DNA from: Lysinibacillus halotolerans
GTDB lineage: Bacteria; Bacillota; Bacilli; Bacillales_A; Planococcaceae
DNA: 64,000 nt
Direction of reading: 5' to 3'
Assembly (NCBI RefSeq): GCF_003711845.1
Contig: NZ_RHLQ01000017.1
Coordinates: 1-64,000 of the forward strand
Positions 1 to 8,493 of this stretch are shown one piece after another. A program made the position numbers and the translations under genes. Numbering within the stretch: the first letter of the stretch is position 1; each line of letters starts with the position of its first letter. The notes below the pieces were generated by a model, which was given only the letters and a program-made list of their open reading frames with translations, was not told where the DNA came from and ran no database searches.

Positions 1-41
1 AATTTGAATTTTGTTGTAAAAGTTCGACGTTGACGTGGCAT
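1..41 (-). CDS. IS3-family transposase OrfA, first 13 codons only (partial)
   Basis: ATG at 39-41 is preceded by GGGAG with a 9-base gap. It opens a frame that starts MPRQRRTFTTKFK and runs off the window. The arrangement of basic residues followed by RTFTxxFK is the characteristic opening of IS3-family OrfA proteins, the helix-turn-helix subunit that is joined to the DDE integrase OrfB by programmed frameshifting. The gene lies just inside the putative inverted repeat, as expected. With 13 residues the call rests on the motif and the IS-like end together. Confidence 0.5.
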   Translation of the reverse strand, partial: MPRQRRTFTTKFK

Positions 42-120
42 AATAGCAGGCTCCCTTTAGGTTAGTATGTTAAGTCTACTAGCCCTTATAGTATCTGTCC
101 AACTTAGTGTAACCGATTCA
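1..120 (-). mobile_element. Left end of an IS3-family insertion sequence, cut by the window edge
   Basis: On the minus strand a sequence beginning TGAATCGG at 120 runs through the stretch TAAGTTGGACAGA (about 95-107) and then into a transposase OrfA start at 41. A terminal TG followed within 20-25 bases by AAGTTGGACA is typical of IS3-family terminal inverted repeats. Only this end is visible, so neither the other inverted repeat nor a target duplication can be checked. The exact outer boundary is an inference. Confidence 0.5.
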
Positions 121-176
121 GGGTATTTTTTGAAAGGATTTAATAAAGAACCCCTACAACAATTTTAGGTTATTAT

Positions 177-213
177 AGTTCCCATAAGTATAATATTCGT
201 ACTTATAGGAACT
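177..213. repeat. 14-bp inverted repeat with 9-base loop
   Basis: Arms at 177-190 and 200-213 pair over 14 bases with one mismatch, which becomes a G-U pair in minus-strand RNA. It lies between the IS end and the hypothetical gene at 342. No T-run follows, so it is not a clear intrinsic terminator. The rest of 120-341 shows no coding frame. Confidence 0.5.
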
Positions 214-341
214 TAATTGAATAACTCAATCGTTACCTTAGAAAAACATTAAGAAGAAGGAGTACCTGTTATTAAGGCTCGATAATAATTGTAAGCATTT
301 AAATCATAGCTAATCGAAGTTCATTAGAAGAATTACACTTT

Positions 342-1427
342 TTAATTTAGCAAAGAACCTTTGATTAATTTGGAAAGACGGTTCACAATCATTTTCCAAT
401 CAGAAAAAGGTTCAATTTTTTCAATTTCAAGAAAATCAAGAATTTCATATTTTAATGGCTTAAGATATAAATCAATAATAGTATTTATTATATTTGTCGG
501 ATAATTGGATTCTTGATTTATCTTGTTGGTTAAATACCCAAAAAAGTTACTTTCATTATTCTCAGAATCGATGTCATAATGAATCATGTTCCTCATTTCA
601 CTACATTCTTCTTTAATTTCTATTTCATATTTCTCTATAAGTCGTTTTACTCTCCCATCACTTTCATTATTCCATTCATTAAATTGTTTTTTGGAGTGGT
701 TTCTTATATTCAATAAGTTGTCCATAATTTCATCAGTCTTTAAGGTTGTTAATCTTAATAGTATATAAGAATCTAAAAACAAAGGATTTTTTAATTTGGT
801 CATATATCTGTCCCTAAGCCAAATTACATCGTTTATTTCTTGTAAACTAAAAATCAACCTAAGTTTAAAGGTATTCATTAAATCATCATCAGAAGAAAAT
901 AAAGCTTTATGATTTATATCTCTACATTCATACGAATTTTCTGCATCTATTCTTTCAATAAAATCAGTATTGGTAGGTAAGCTTATGCCAAAAGTCTTTT
1001 CTAATGATTGTGATAATAGTACGCTTATTTCACCTATATATTCAGCAAAAGAGAGTGTACGCTCTCTAATTTGTGCTTTCTCTTCCAAACTAGGAAAAGG
1101 GAGATTACCTGTATCAATAAGAATGTATGCTATATAAAGTGTGCTGCCAACAACTTCATCATCATCATTCAAATAAAATCCTATGTTGTTCACATCTTCA
1201 CCATAAGCATTAATATGATAATCCAGAACTTTTCGATACATTTTTTGATTATGACCTCTTTTTTTTATGTAGAGATGAATATGGTTTCGAATTGTATTCA
1301 CTCGTTCATCAATTCCAATAGAATCTGTAAAAAAAGCATTTGAAAATTCATCAATGATTAAGCATATATCTCTCAGTAACGAATACACATGTGTACATGT
1401 AAATTCCTTATTTCCACGCATATTCAA
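342..1427 (-). CDS. Hypothetical protein, possible HEPN-like, probably 5'-truncated
   Basis: A 361-residue soluble, charged, alpha-helical-looking protein that I do not recognise. Two short motifs, R-N-H-I-H near residue 47 and R-N-M-I-H near residue 281, recall the Arg...His pair of HEPN ribonuclease domains, but the spacing (RX3H) is shorter than usual, so this is only a hint. The frame starts at TTG 1427 or ATG 1421 with a poor ribosome site. It stays open upstream to a TAA at 1527-1529, giving 33 more codons of plausible protein with no start codon, which suggests the true 5' end has been lost. It is more AT-rich than the core genes and sits between an IS end and a dead integrase. The function is unknown; a defence or element cargo gene is possible but not shown. 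Confidence 0.6.
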   Translation of the reverse strand: MNMRGNKEFTCTHVYSLLRDICLIIDEFSNAFFTDSIGIDERVNTIRNHIHLYIKKRGHNQKMYRKVLDYHINAYGEDVNNIGFYLNDDDEVVGSTLYIAYILIDTGNLPFPSLEEKAQIRERTLSFAEYIGEISVLLSQSLEKTFGISLPTNTDFIERIDAENSYECRDINHKALFSSDDDLMNTFKLRLIFSLQEINDVIWLRDRYMTKLKNPLFLDSYILLRLTTLKTDEIMDNLLNIRNHSKKQFNEWNNESDGRVKRLIEKYEIEIKEECSEMRNMIHYDIDSENNESNFFGYLTNKINQESNYPTNIINTIIDLYLKPLKYEILDFLEIEKIEPFSDWKMIVNRLSKLIKGSLLN

Positions 1428-1620
1428 AATAAGCCTTTGAATCGCTTTTAAATCTGTATAAGCTGTAAGTACAACACTTGAATTAATAATATCACCTAGC
1501 TTTCCAACTTGATTTAATACATATTCTTATTTTATACAATAGTTGAAAGTGCATAAAGTAGTAACTATTTATTTTAATAGCTTCTAATATAATAGCTGCT
1601 GTAAAATGTAGAATTCTCCT

Positions 1621-1647
1621 AAAAAAGAGCAGCCACAATGACCGCTC
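1621..1647 (-). terminator. Rho-independent terminator downstream of the integrase remnant
   Basis: Minus-strand RNA forms a 9-bp stem (1627-1647, two G-U pairs, UUG loop) followed by six U (1621-1626). It would stop transcription coming from the integrase/Fe-S fragment before the hypothetical gene. A shorter T-run (1650-1654) on the other side allows weak plus-strand function. Confidence 0.65.
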
Positions 1648-1823
1648 CCTTTTTGTCCACATTATACATCTAGTGTATTTAGTGGATTATTATTAGCAAC
1701 ATCACATATCAAAGAGACTTGTTATGCACAACCTTTTTTTGCTACTTTAGGGTTGTTATTATTCATTTAGAGGATTGTGTACAAGACTATTTCTCCCTGT
1801 AATTCACAATCCCTAATTAACTT

Positions 1824-1949
1824 CTATAATATTCGTAATTTAGTCACAAACTTCCGGTATACCTTTAACTTTAGCTGTTCTAAAGAAGTACCGCAGCCAC
1901 ATGATGCGATGGCGTTCGGATTGTCCATTAATAATCCACCGTCTATATG
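1824..1949 (-). pseudogene. 3' fragment of an A-type Fe-S carrier gene (HesB/ErpA/YutM family)
   Basis: After a TGA at 1950-1952 the minus strand reads HIDGGLLMDNPNAIASCGCG followed by about 20 unrelated residues and a stop at 1824. The GG...DNPNAxxSCGCG segment with its Cys-Gly-Cys is the C-terminal cluster-binding signature of A-type iron-sulfur carriers; the rest of the roughly 115-residue protein is absent. The fragment overlaps the last 7 bases of the integrase frame. A short 3' piece of a housekeeping gene beside an integrase is what an attachment site leaves behind, but a random recombination scar is also possible. Confidence 0.65.
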
Positions 1950-2937
1950 TCAAGATTATTTAAAGGACTATGTTTTTGATATTTTCTACCAATTTCAACG
2001 TCAGAGAAATCTAAATATGCTTTCATCGTTGTTGAAATATCTGAATGCCCTAACAGTTTTGATAACGTAGCAAAATCACCATTCTGTAAAAGATAATACT
2101 TCGCAAAATTATTTCTAAGCAAATGTGGATGAACTTCTAATCCGATTTCTTTACCCTTCCTCCTAACTGTAGCTTCGAAATTAGTAACATTTAATTTCGT
2201 ACCTTTGCTTGTTGGAAATAAATAGTCACTATTTCTGAGTATTTATCCCTATGTTTAATCCATCTTTTTAAATCCATAGACATTTTATAACCAAAATACA
2301 CATACCTCTCATGACCATTTTTAGTTTTTCTTACAAGAATCGATTTAGTTTTAAAATCAATATCTTCTGGCATTAATTCACAACATTCACTAGCACGTAA
2401 TCCCGTATCCAGAATTAATTTAAGTTGAATAAATGTTCTATATTCATGAAATTTAGACAAATCATAAGCACCTAACATTAACTTAATATCTTCTGGAGAT
2501 AATAATTCTTTCTTTTTTCGTTTAGGCTTTATTTTATCGATTTTTTCCATAGGGTTGTTATCTATTTCACGTTCACTTTTTAGGAAATTAAAGAACACTC
2601 TAATATTTCGAGTATAATTGGCTATTGTAGTGTCACTTATCGGCTTTTTATAGTCTTCCCGTCTATTTGGGTAGTTTATATTTAAAGTCTTGTCTGAACC
2701 TGTTACAGTGTATTTCCCACGTTCCCTTAAATATTTTATATAGTGTCTTATATGACTCGTTTTAACCTCTGAAGCATCGTGAATTCCCAATTCCTGTACT
2801 AAATAATTTCTAAATAATATTAATGTCTGCTCATAAGACTTTAATGTCTTTTTTGACAAATTTTTGGCATCACAATACAACATAAAATTGTCTAACTGTA
2901 AATCTATTTCGATAATTGTTCTGTCTTTTTTTGACAT
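1943..2937 (-). pseudogene. Tyrosine recombinase / phage-type integrase, frameshifted
   Basis: The first frame (2937-2191) encodes an N-terminal SAM-like DNA-binding region and the start of the catalytic domain, including the first catalytic Arg in DTGLRASE and the beta-hairpin Lys in RKTKNGHERY, and then runs into a false stop. From about 2230 the adjacent frame continues with DYLFPTSKGT, HPHLLRNN (H-x-x-R), LLGHS (third-position His) and KAYLDF with the nucleophilic Tyr, ending at a TAG at 1943. The total of 995 bases is one short of a whole number of codons, so a single-base deletion near 2225-2232 explains everything; the intact protein would be about 331 residues. Either a true inactivating mutation or a sequencing error. 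Confidence 0.85.
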
Positions 2938-2941
2938 AAAA

Positions 2942-2990
2942 AAGCACCTCCATTTATTAGTTGATATAAACCCAATAAATAGACGTGCTT
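2942..2990 (-). promoter_or_regulatory. Hairpin sequestering the integrase ribosome-binding site
   Basis: Arms at 2942-2958 and 2974-2990 pair over 17 bases with two mismatches. On minus-strand RNA the downstream arm contains the GGAGGTG Shine-Dalgarno of the integrase, which starts at 2937. Such a stem would keep translation low, or the inverted repeat could be a protein-binding site of the element. Confidence 0.5.
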
Positions 2991-3102
2991 AAGAATTAAT
3001 TGATATTCATTTAGTTATTTATTGCTTTGTTTAGTAGTTTATTTCTTAATTAATTTAGTGTAATGACACCTTTAAACTACTACAAATACCATCACACCAA
3101 CC

Positions 3103-3894
3103 TTAGCTCGCCACTAATTCAATACGAATTTTATCGGCAATCATGGCAATGAATTCTGAGTTAGTTGGTTTTGATTTTAAATGGTGGACTGTATAACCAA
3201 ACATTTGGGAAATCGATTCGTAATTTCCACGGTTCCACGCCACTTCAATGGCATGACGAATTGCTCTTTCTACACGAGAAGGAGTTGTACCGAATTTTTT
3301 TGCTATCTCTGGATATAAAATTTTTGTCACAGAACCTAACAATTCAATGTCATAATAAACCATTTGGATTGCTTCCCTTAAATATGAATAGCCTTTAATA
3401 TGAGCAGGAACACCAATTTCCTTTATAATTGCAGTAATCGTTGTGTCAAGTTGCCGTTGATTTACTTTAGCTTGTCCATCCGGTTGAAGAATACTTTGTC
3501 TTTTTACACTCTCTGTTTTTTGACCCGCACAGTGTAATATTTTTTGTACAAGCTGATCGAACTCAAATGGTTTTAACATAAAGTAGGAAGCACCATATGT
3601 AACTGCTTGCTTCATTACATCTTCTTGTCCAAAGGCTGTTAACATAATCACTTGTGTTTTCGCAAGACGATCGTCGCTATACATAGCCTCAAGTACGCCA
3701 AGTCCATCTAAATGTGGCATGATTATATCAAGCAGTAATACATCAGGTTGAAATTCTTCTAACATTTTAATACAAAGCTTACCGTTTGCTGCAGTTGCTA
3801 CTACTTCAATATCAGGATGATTTTCAAAAAATTGCTCCATCGTTCTGACTAAATCGCGGTTATCGTCGGCAATTGCCACTTTTACTTTCGCCAA
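3103..3894 (-). CDS. spo0A: Stage 0 sporulation response regulator Spo0A
   Basis: Master transcription factor for entry into sporulation, phosphorylated by the Spo0F/Spo0B phosphorelay. The 263-residue protein has an N-terminal receiver domain (about 1-120) with the acidic pair D10/D11, phospho-acceptor D56 in LLLDIIMP, T86 and K108. After a Q-rich linker comes the C-terminal Spo0A effector domain with its recognition helix around [18 protein letters not shown]. Full length for the family. ATG at 3894 is preceded by AAGGAGGA. As in B. subtilis, spoIVB lies directly upstream in the same orientation, separated by a terminator. Confidence 0.98.
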   Translation of the reverse strand: MAKVKVAIADDNRDLVRTMEQFFENHPDIEVVATAANGKLCIKMLEEFQPDVLLLDIIMPHLDGLGVLEAMYSDDRLAKTQVIMLTAFGQEDVMKQAVTYGASYFMLKPFEFDQLVQKILHCAGQKTESVKRQSILQPDGQAKVNQRQLDTTITAIIKEIGVPAHIKGYSYLREAIQMVYYDIELLGSVTKILYPEIAKKFGTTPSRVERAIRHAIEVAWNRGNYESISQMFGYTVHHLKSKPTNSEFIAMIADKIRIELVAS

Positions 3895-3989
3895 AAAAAT
3901 TCCTCCTTAGATTCAATAATACAAGTATTCTACTTAATTAGTATTCCGTCTCATTTTATGCCACAGTTTTACTATACTTGACAATTGTA

Positions 3990-4017
3990 ATTTCGACATC
4001 AGTTAGAAAATTCCTTT
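3990..4017 (-). promoter_or_regulatory. Putative sigma-H promoter with overlapping 0A box for spo0A
   Basis: On the minus strand AAAGGAATT (4009-4017) and GTCGAAAT (3990-3997), 11 bases apart, match the sigma-H pattern RnAGGAWWW-N11-12-RnnGAAT well. The -10 overlaps a perfect 0A box TGTCGAA (3992-3998); a second, one-mismatch box TGTCGAG lies at 4062-4068. This is the layout of an autoregulated sporulation promoter of spo0A in Bacillus. It is a motif match only. Confidence 0.6.
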
Positions 4018-4140
4018 AATTTATAAAAAAATGATAAACTAGTCCGAAGGTTTCATGTTTTCTCGACATTATTTTTGAATTCCTCTTAATTAAACTATAA
4101 CAAAAAACATTTCACGTCATGATTTTGTTATAAATAACAA

Positions 4141-4178
4141 AAAAAGACTACACTTTTCATGAAAAGTGTAGTCTTTTT
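4141..4178 (-). terminator. Terminator between spoIVB and spo0A
   Basis: A perfect 38-base palindrome (stem up to 17 bp around CATG) whose ends are A5/T5, lying immediately after the spoIVB stop. It can work on both strands. Confidence 0.9.
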
Positions 4179-4180
4179 GC

Positions 4181-5131
4181 TTATTTCGGTTTTTTCTTTA
4201 ACATTTCTGTAACCGTAATTGCTGCCCCTTTAGATGGTTGTTCGACAAACATATGCGTTACCGCACCTACAAATTGTCCTTTTTGTATAATCGGGCTGCC
4301 ACTCATCCCTTGAAGGATACCACCTGTTTTTTCTAATAATTCTTTATCGGTTACGACAAACTGTAAAAAATTATCTTCGATTTTGGTTATGTCTATTTCA
4401 AAGGCTTCCACTTCCGACCCTTCAATAGCCGTATAAAGTTCTGCCTTACCGAGCTCAATTTCTTCTTCGTTCATAATATCAATTGGTTTGCGTAAACTTT
4501 CTTTTAAGTCGCTTTCCCAGCTACCGAAAATGCCATATAAGTCGTTGGATTTAACATTTCCTAAACGAATGTTGTTATGATCAATAACGGAAATTTTGTA
4601 ACCAGGATTTCCCGGACTGCTTTTCTTGATCTGTTCTATGGAGGCTAAAAAGATGGAACCGTCCGTAAAGTCTGGGGGTTCATTTAAAACACCATCGATT
4701 ATTTGGTGACCCAAAGCACCATATTGTTTCGACTCTGGATCTATAAAGGTTAATGTACCTATGCCATCTGTTTCATCTTTCAAAAACGGTAAAATATTAT
4801 TTGCTTGTTCACTTGTTAATGAAAGCTCTCGTTTTTCTTGGGCTTTCTGTTTTACGGATAATGTAAGTTCATTCGAGGAAATTTGATCTTTTATTTTTTC
4901 GACAGATGTTACAGATGAACCGTTTACTTCTGTAATGACGTCACCCTTCTTTAACCAATGTCCATTTGGTAATAAAACATCGTGGGCAACGTATACAAAT
5001 GGCAATTGTAACTGTATCCCAATTGATTCACCCATTGGTATTAATTTCTTCGCAAAGGCTTCTGCATTTGGCGAAAAAATAAATACCATGAATAGGACCA
5101 AAGACAACAGATTACGCAAATGGCATTTCAT
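4181..5131 (-). CDS. spoIVB: SpoIVB serine peptidase (intercompartmental sporulation signal)
   Basis: Forespore-made S55-family peptidase that crosses to the intermembrane space and cleaves SpoIVFA, releasing pro-sigma-K processing in the mother cell. It has an N-terminal hydrophobic signal/anchor (about 7-22), a PDZ domain (about 30-95, with the GDVITEVNG core), and a peptidase domain with the catalytic His at H142 (YGALGHQI) and the catalytic Ser in GMSGSP (S279). At 316 residues it is about 100 shorter than the B. subtilis protein, mainly before the PDZ domain, but the catalytic residues I can recognise are present. ATG with AAGGAGGTGG upstream. A CATAGTA element in the upstream gap could be a sigma-G -10, but no convincing -35 was found. 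Confidence 0.95.
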   Translation of the reverse strand: MKCHLRNLLSLVLFMVFIFSPNAEAFAKKLIPMGESIGIQLQLPFVYVAHDVLLPNGHWLKKGDVITEVNGSSVTSVEKIKDQISSNELTLSVKQKAQEKRELSLTSEQANNILPFLKDETDGIGTLTFIDPESKQYGALGHQIIDGVLNEPPDFTDGSIFLASIEQIKKSSPGNPGYKISVIDHNNIRLGNVKSNDLYGIFGSWESDLKESLRKPIDIMNEEEIELGKAELYTAIEGSEVEAFEIDITKIEDNFLQFVVTDKELLEKTGGILQGMSGSPIIQKGQFVGAVTHMFVEQPSKGAAITVTEMLKKKPK

Positions 5132-5230
5132 AGTCCACCTCCTTTAAGATTTGTACATTTACTATGTGTCACTTGTACATCATTAATGAGAGGTAAATAT
5201 TTGTCGTCTAAACAATTAAAAAATGTGGAT

Positions 5231-5258
5231 AAAGGAGTAGCCATTTAGCTACTCCTTT
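5231..5258 (-). terminator. Terminator after recN
   Basis: 11-bp perfect stem (5231-5241 / 5248-5258) with a 6-base loop, T-rich on both sides, about 50 bases past the recN stop. Confidence 0.75.
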
Positions 5259-5311
5259 TACTTTTTTAAATTGGACAAATATTTTTTTCAAACGATGGAA
5301 AACTAAATTTA

Positions 5312-7015
5312 CTACGAAAACAAATGTTGCATCTCTTTTTTGCGCACTTTTGCTAACTGCAGAAGCTCGGAAGCATGTTGTAAAGTTAAATCTGTAATTT
5401 CAGATCCGCCCATCATACGACTTATTTCTTCTATACGATTTTGCATATCGATATTGGAAACCGTCGTATAAGTTCTATTTTTCTCCACTTGTTTGCGGAT
5501 TAAATAATGTTGGTCGGCCATAGCAGCTACTTGTGGTAAATGGGAAATACAAAGCACTTGTGAAGAGATGGAAATGGCAGCAATTTTCTCTGCAATTGCT
5601 TGAGCTACTCTTCCACTTACTCCTGTATCAACTTCATCAAAAATAATTGAAGTAATACCATTTGAAGAAGAAAAAATCGTTTTTAAAGCGAGCATAATTC
5701 GAGATAATTCACCGCCAGATGCAATTTTTGGTAATGATTTTGGCGGTTCCCCTACATTTGTTGATATGTAGAATGATACATAGTCTTTCCCATTCACATC
5801 AAAACTATGTAAGGAATCAAAATTAACAATAAACTTAGCTTTTTCCATATGTAAATCTCGCAATTGACCCATGATGGCTTCACTAAGTTTTGAAGCACAA
5901 TGCTTTCTTTTGCTCGTAAGTTGCTTTGCTAATTGCTCCAATTCCTCTTCCATTTTAGCTAATTTTATTTCGTTATTTTTAATCGTTTCATCTCGATTTT
6001 GTAATTGAACTAACTCATCGGTAATTTTTTCATAATAATTTAATATTTCTTCAACGGTTGTCCCATATTTTCTTTTCATCGTTTGATATTGAGCTAATCG
6101 ATGTTCTACTTCGTTCAATCGATTTGGATCGAATTCCAATTCATCTATAATATTTTTAATTTGATGTGCCGCATCTTGTAATGCATAAAAGGAAGTTGTA
6201 ACAGCCTCAGATGAATCTTTAAATTGCTCATCCAACTCTACGATATCATCCAACGCATTCATCGCATCACCAATATTATCTAATCCTTTTAATTCCCCAG
6301 AAATCGCCTCATAGGCAATATTAGCCCGTTCAAAAATTTTATGGAAATTAGATAACCGTTTCCGTTCTTCTAATAGTTCCTCTTCTTCCCCTAATTTCAG
6401 ATTAGCTTCTTCCAGTTCATTCATTTGAAATTGATATAAATCTATTCGTTGGGCTGTTCTTTGTTCATCAATATTAATAGCTGCTATTTCTCGTTTGAAG
6501 TCACGATACGCTTGATACTTTTGAGTGTACCGTTCTTTCAATTCTGCTATTTCTTGATGGGCAAAATGATCCAGTAAATGAATATGCTGCTTTTCATCCA
6601 TCAGCTCTTGACTTTCATGTTGACCATGAATGTCAATTAATGTTGAGCCAATATCTCGTAAAACGGATAACGGAACGAGTTTACCATTGACCCGGCATAC
6701 ACTTTTACCATTTTCATTAATATCCCGGCGAAGTATAATCGTTCCTTCTTCACTTTCAAGTCCAACTTCTTCAAGTTTTTCGTAAATTGGATGATGTTCA
6801 TTTGTCATCATGAACAGTCCTGTTAATTCTGCTTTTGTGGCACCATGTCGAATAAATTCTGAAGAAGCTCGTCCACCAGCAAGGAGATGAACGGCATCAA
6901 TAATAATCGATTTTCCCGCACCTGTTTCACCAGTTAAAACGGTTAGACCATCAGAAAAATCAACTGTTAAGTCATCTATAATAGCAAAGTTACGTATACT
7001 AAGCTCTTTTAACAA
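5312..7015 (-). CDS. recN: DNA repair protein RecN
   Basis: SMC-like ATPase recruited early to double-strand breaks, where it helps gather ends before recombination. Walker A GETGAGKS at residues 29-36, long coiled-coil segments (about 150-370) flanking a central region, the ABC-type signature around ASGGELSRIMLALK, and Walker B in SIIFDEVDTGVSG near residue 470, then the SHLPQVAAMAD segment. 567 residues, normal for the family. It lies downstream of argR and tlyA as in other Bacillales, about 60 bases after argR. Confidence 0.97.
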   Translation of the reverse strand: MLKELSIRNFAIIDDLTVDFSDGLTVLTGETGAGKSIIIDAVHLLAGGRASSEFIRHGATKAELTGLFMMTNEHHPIYEKLEEVGLESEEGTIILRRDINENGKSVCRVNGKLVPLSVLRDIGSTLIDIHGQHESQELMDEKQHIHLLDHFAHQEIAELKERYTQKYQAYRDFKREIAAINIDEQRTAQRIDLYQFQMNELEEANLKLGEEEELLEERKRLSNFHKIFERANIAYEAISGELKGLDNIGDAMNALDDIVELDEQFKDSSEAVTTSFYALQDAAHQIKNIIDELEFDPNRLNEVEHRLAQYQTMKRKYGTTVEEILNYYEKITDELVQLQNRDETIKNNEIKLAKMEEELEQLAKQLTSKRKHCASKLSEAIMGQLRDLHMEKAKFIVNFDSLHSFDVNGKDYVSFYISTNVGEPPKSLPKIASGGELSRIMLALKTIFSSSNGITSIIFDEVDTGVSGRVAQAIAEKIAAISISSQVLCISHLPQVAAMADQHYLIRKQVEKNRTYTTVSNIDMQNRIEEISRMMGGSEITDLTLQHASELLQLAKVRKKEMQHLFS

Positions 7016-7078
7016 AAATCCTTCACCTCTTAAAATACCCTTTTACTAAATTAGTAAAATTTATGAGATTCATTTAAA

Positions 7079-7528
7079 TTAAAGTAAATCTAAAATACGT
7101 TCTTTTACAATTTCACGATCTTCTTCTCTACGACAAATAATAAGAATCGTATCATCTCCTGAAAGGGTTCCTAAAATCTCTTTCCATTCTAAATGGTCGA
7201 TTAAAACCGCAATCGCATTCCCATTCCCTGGTAAAGATTTTAACATTAAAAAATGGGATACACCATCAATGCTTACGAAGGAATCTGCTAAAGCTCTTTG
7301 TAGTTTTTGCAATGGATTAAATCGTTGATCGGCAGGAAGACTGTATTTATAACGGCCATCTTGGAGGGGAACTTTTACTAAATGTAGTTCTTTTATATCC
7401 CTCGAAACAGTTGCTTGTGTAACGTTATATCCATTTTGTTTTAAACGATCTACTAATTCATCTTGCGTTTCAATTTCATTATTTGTTACAATTTCACGGA
7501 TTCGCATATGACGTTGGCCTTTATTCAT
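7079..7528 (-). CDS. argR: Arginine repressor ArgR/AhrC
   Basis: Hexameric arginine-dependent regulator that represses arginine synthesis and activates catabolism. N-terminal winged helix (about 1-70, with [13 protein letters not shown]) and C-terminal arginine-binding/oligomerisation domain ([19 protein letters not shown]). A longer frame begins at GTG 7537, but that GTG is part of the Shine-Dalgarno GAGGTG; ATG 7528 lies 7 bases after it and gives 149 residues, the length of B. subtilis AhrC. It sits between recN and tlyA as usual. Confidence 0.96.
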   Translation of the reverse strand: MNKGQRHMRIREIVTNNEIETQDELVDRLKQNGYNVTQATVSRDIKELHLVKVPLQDGRYKYSLPADQRFNPLQKLQRALADSFVSIDGVSHFLMLKSLPGNGNAIAVLIDHLEWKEILGTLSGDDTILIICRREEDREIVKERILDLL

Positions 7529-7590
7529 CCTGTTCACCTCTTATGAATATATATGTATATTTATACTAACATTCCACCTATAAAACCTCA

Positions 7591-7630
7591 AGAAAAAGTG
7601 GATGACCCTTATATGAAGAGTCACCCACTT
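7591..7630 (-). terminator. Terminator after tlyA
   Basis: 15-bp stem between 7596-7610 and 7616-7630. Its two mismatches are G-U pairs only in minus-strand RNA, and a U-run follows on that strand, so it belongs to the tlyA side. Confidence 0.8.
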
Positions 7631-7674
7631 ATTTTGGGTATCATAAATTTTCATGTATACCAATTATCCAATAG

Positions 7675-8493
7675 TTATTTTAATTCACTATGTGCTGCTT
7701 CTACAATCTCTTTGAAGTTAGTAAAAGGTTCTACTTCTTCATTCGCTTTTGGATTTACTAAATGGAATAAAAATTCAATATTTCCTTCACCGCCTGTTAT
7801 CGGTGAATAAGAAGCATTTTTTACAACAAATCCGATATCCGTTGCCATTTTAGCCGTATCTTCTAATACTTGTAAATGAATTTTCGGATCACGGACTATG
7901 CCTTTTTTCCCTACATTTTCACGCCCAGCTTCAAATTGTGGCTTTACTAGCGCCATCACATCTCCACCTGGCAATAAAATTGTTTTTAAAACCGGTAATA
8001 TTAAAGAAAGGGAAATAAAAGAAACATCAATCGTTGCAAATTCCGGCAACCCTTCTGTGAAGTCTTCCGGTTTAGAATATCGAAAATTTGTTTTCTCCAT
8101 TACCGTAACCCGTTCATCGGAACGAATTTTCCAAGCAAGCTGATTCGATCCGACATCGAGGGCATAACAATGTTTCGCCCCATTTTGTAAAGCACAGTCC
8201 GTAAAACCACCTGTTGATGAACCAATGTCCAACATCAATTTTCCTTCAACGGACATATCAAACACTTCTAATGCCTTTTCCAGTTTTAGACCTCCACGAC
8301 TGACATATTTCAGTTGAGACCCTTTTACTTGGAGAGGTGCATCGATAGAAATCTTTTCACCAGCTTTATCGATACGGGTTTCATTGGAATAAACTAATCC
8401 CGCCATAATAGAGCGTTTTGCTTTTTCACGAGTTTCACATAATCCTCTTTCAACAAGTAATATGTCCACCCGCTCTTTGATTTGTTTCGTCAT
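7675..8493 (-). CDS. tlyA: TlyA-family rRNA 2'-O-methyltransferase
   Basis: 272-residue protein with an N-terminal S4 RNA-binding domain (about 5-65) and an FtsJ/RrmJ-type SAM methyltransferase domain with the [10 protein letters not shown] motif (about 90-100). Members of this family (YqxC in Bacillus) methylate cytidine 2'-OH in rRNA. Its start overlaps the dxs stop by 4 bases (8490-8493), so the two are translationally coupled. A hemolysin name is sometimes given to the family; the sequence supports the methyltransferase. Confidence 0.93.
   Translation of the reverse strand: MTKQIKERVDILLVERGLCETREKAKRSIMAGLVYSNETRIDKAGEKISIDAPLQVKGSQLKYVSRGGLKLEKALEVFDMSVEGKLMLDIGSSTGGFTDCALQNGAKHCYALDVGSNQLAWKIRSDERVTVMEKTNFRYSKPEDFTEGLPEFATIDVSFISLSLILPVLKTILLPGGDVMALVKPQFEAGRENVGKKGIVRDPKIHLQVLEDTAKMATDIGFVVKNASYSPITGGEGNIEFLFHLVNPKANEEVEPFTNFKEIVEAAHSELK

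Noticed and set aside
1777-2070. Plus-strand open frame of 97 codons
   Set aside because: It is the antisense of the Fe-S carrier fragment and the 3' part of the integrase, has no ribosome site, and its composition follows from those genes.
3032-3082. 10-bp inverted repeat with 31-base loop between spo0A and the integrase
   Set aside because: Considered as spo0A terminator or attachment core; no T-run, loop too long, and no matching copy elsewhere in the window.
5132-5311. Sigma-G promoter for spoIVB (CATAGTA)
   Set aside because: The -10 is good but no acceptable -35 lies 16-18 bases upstream, so it was not listed as a feature.
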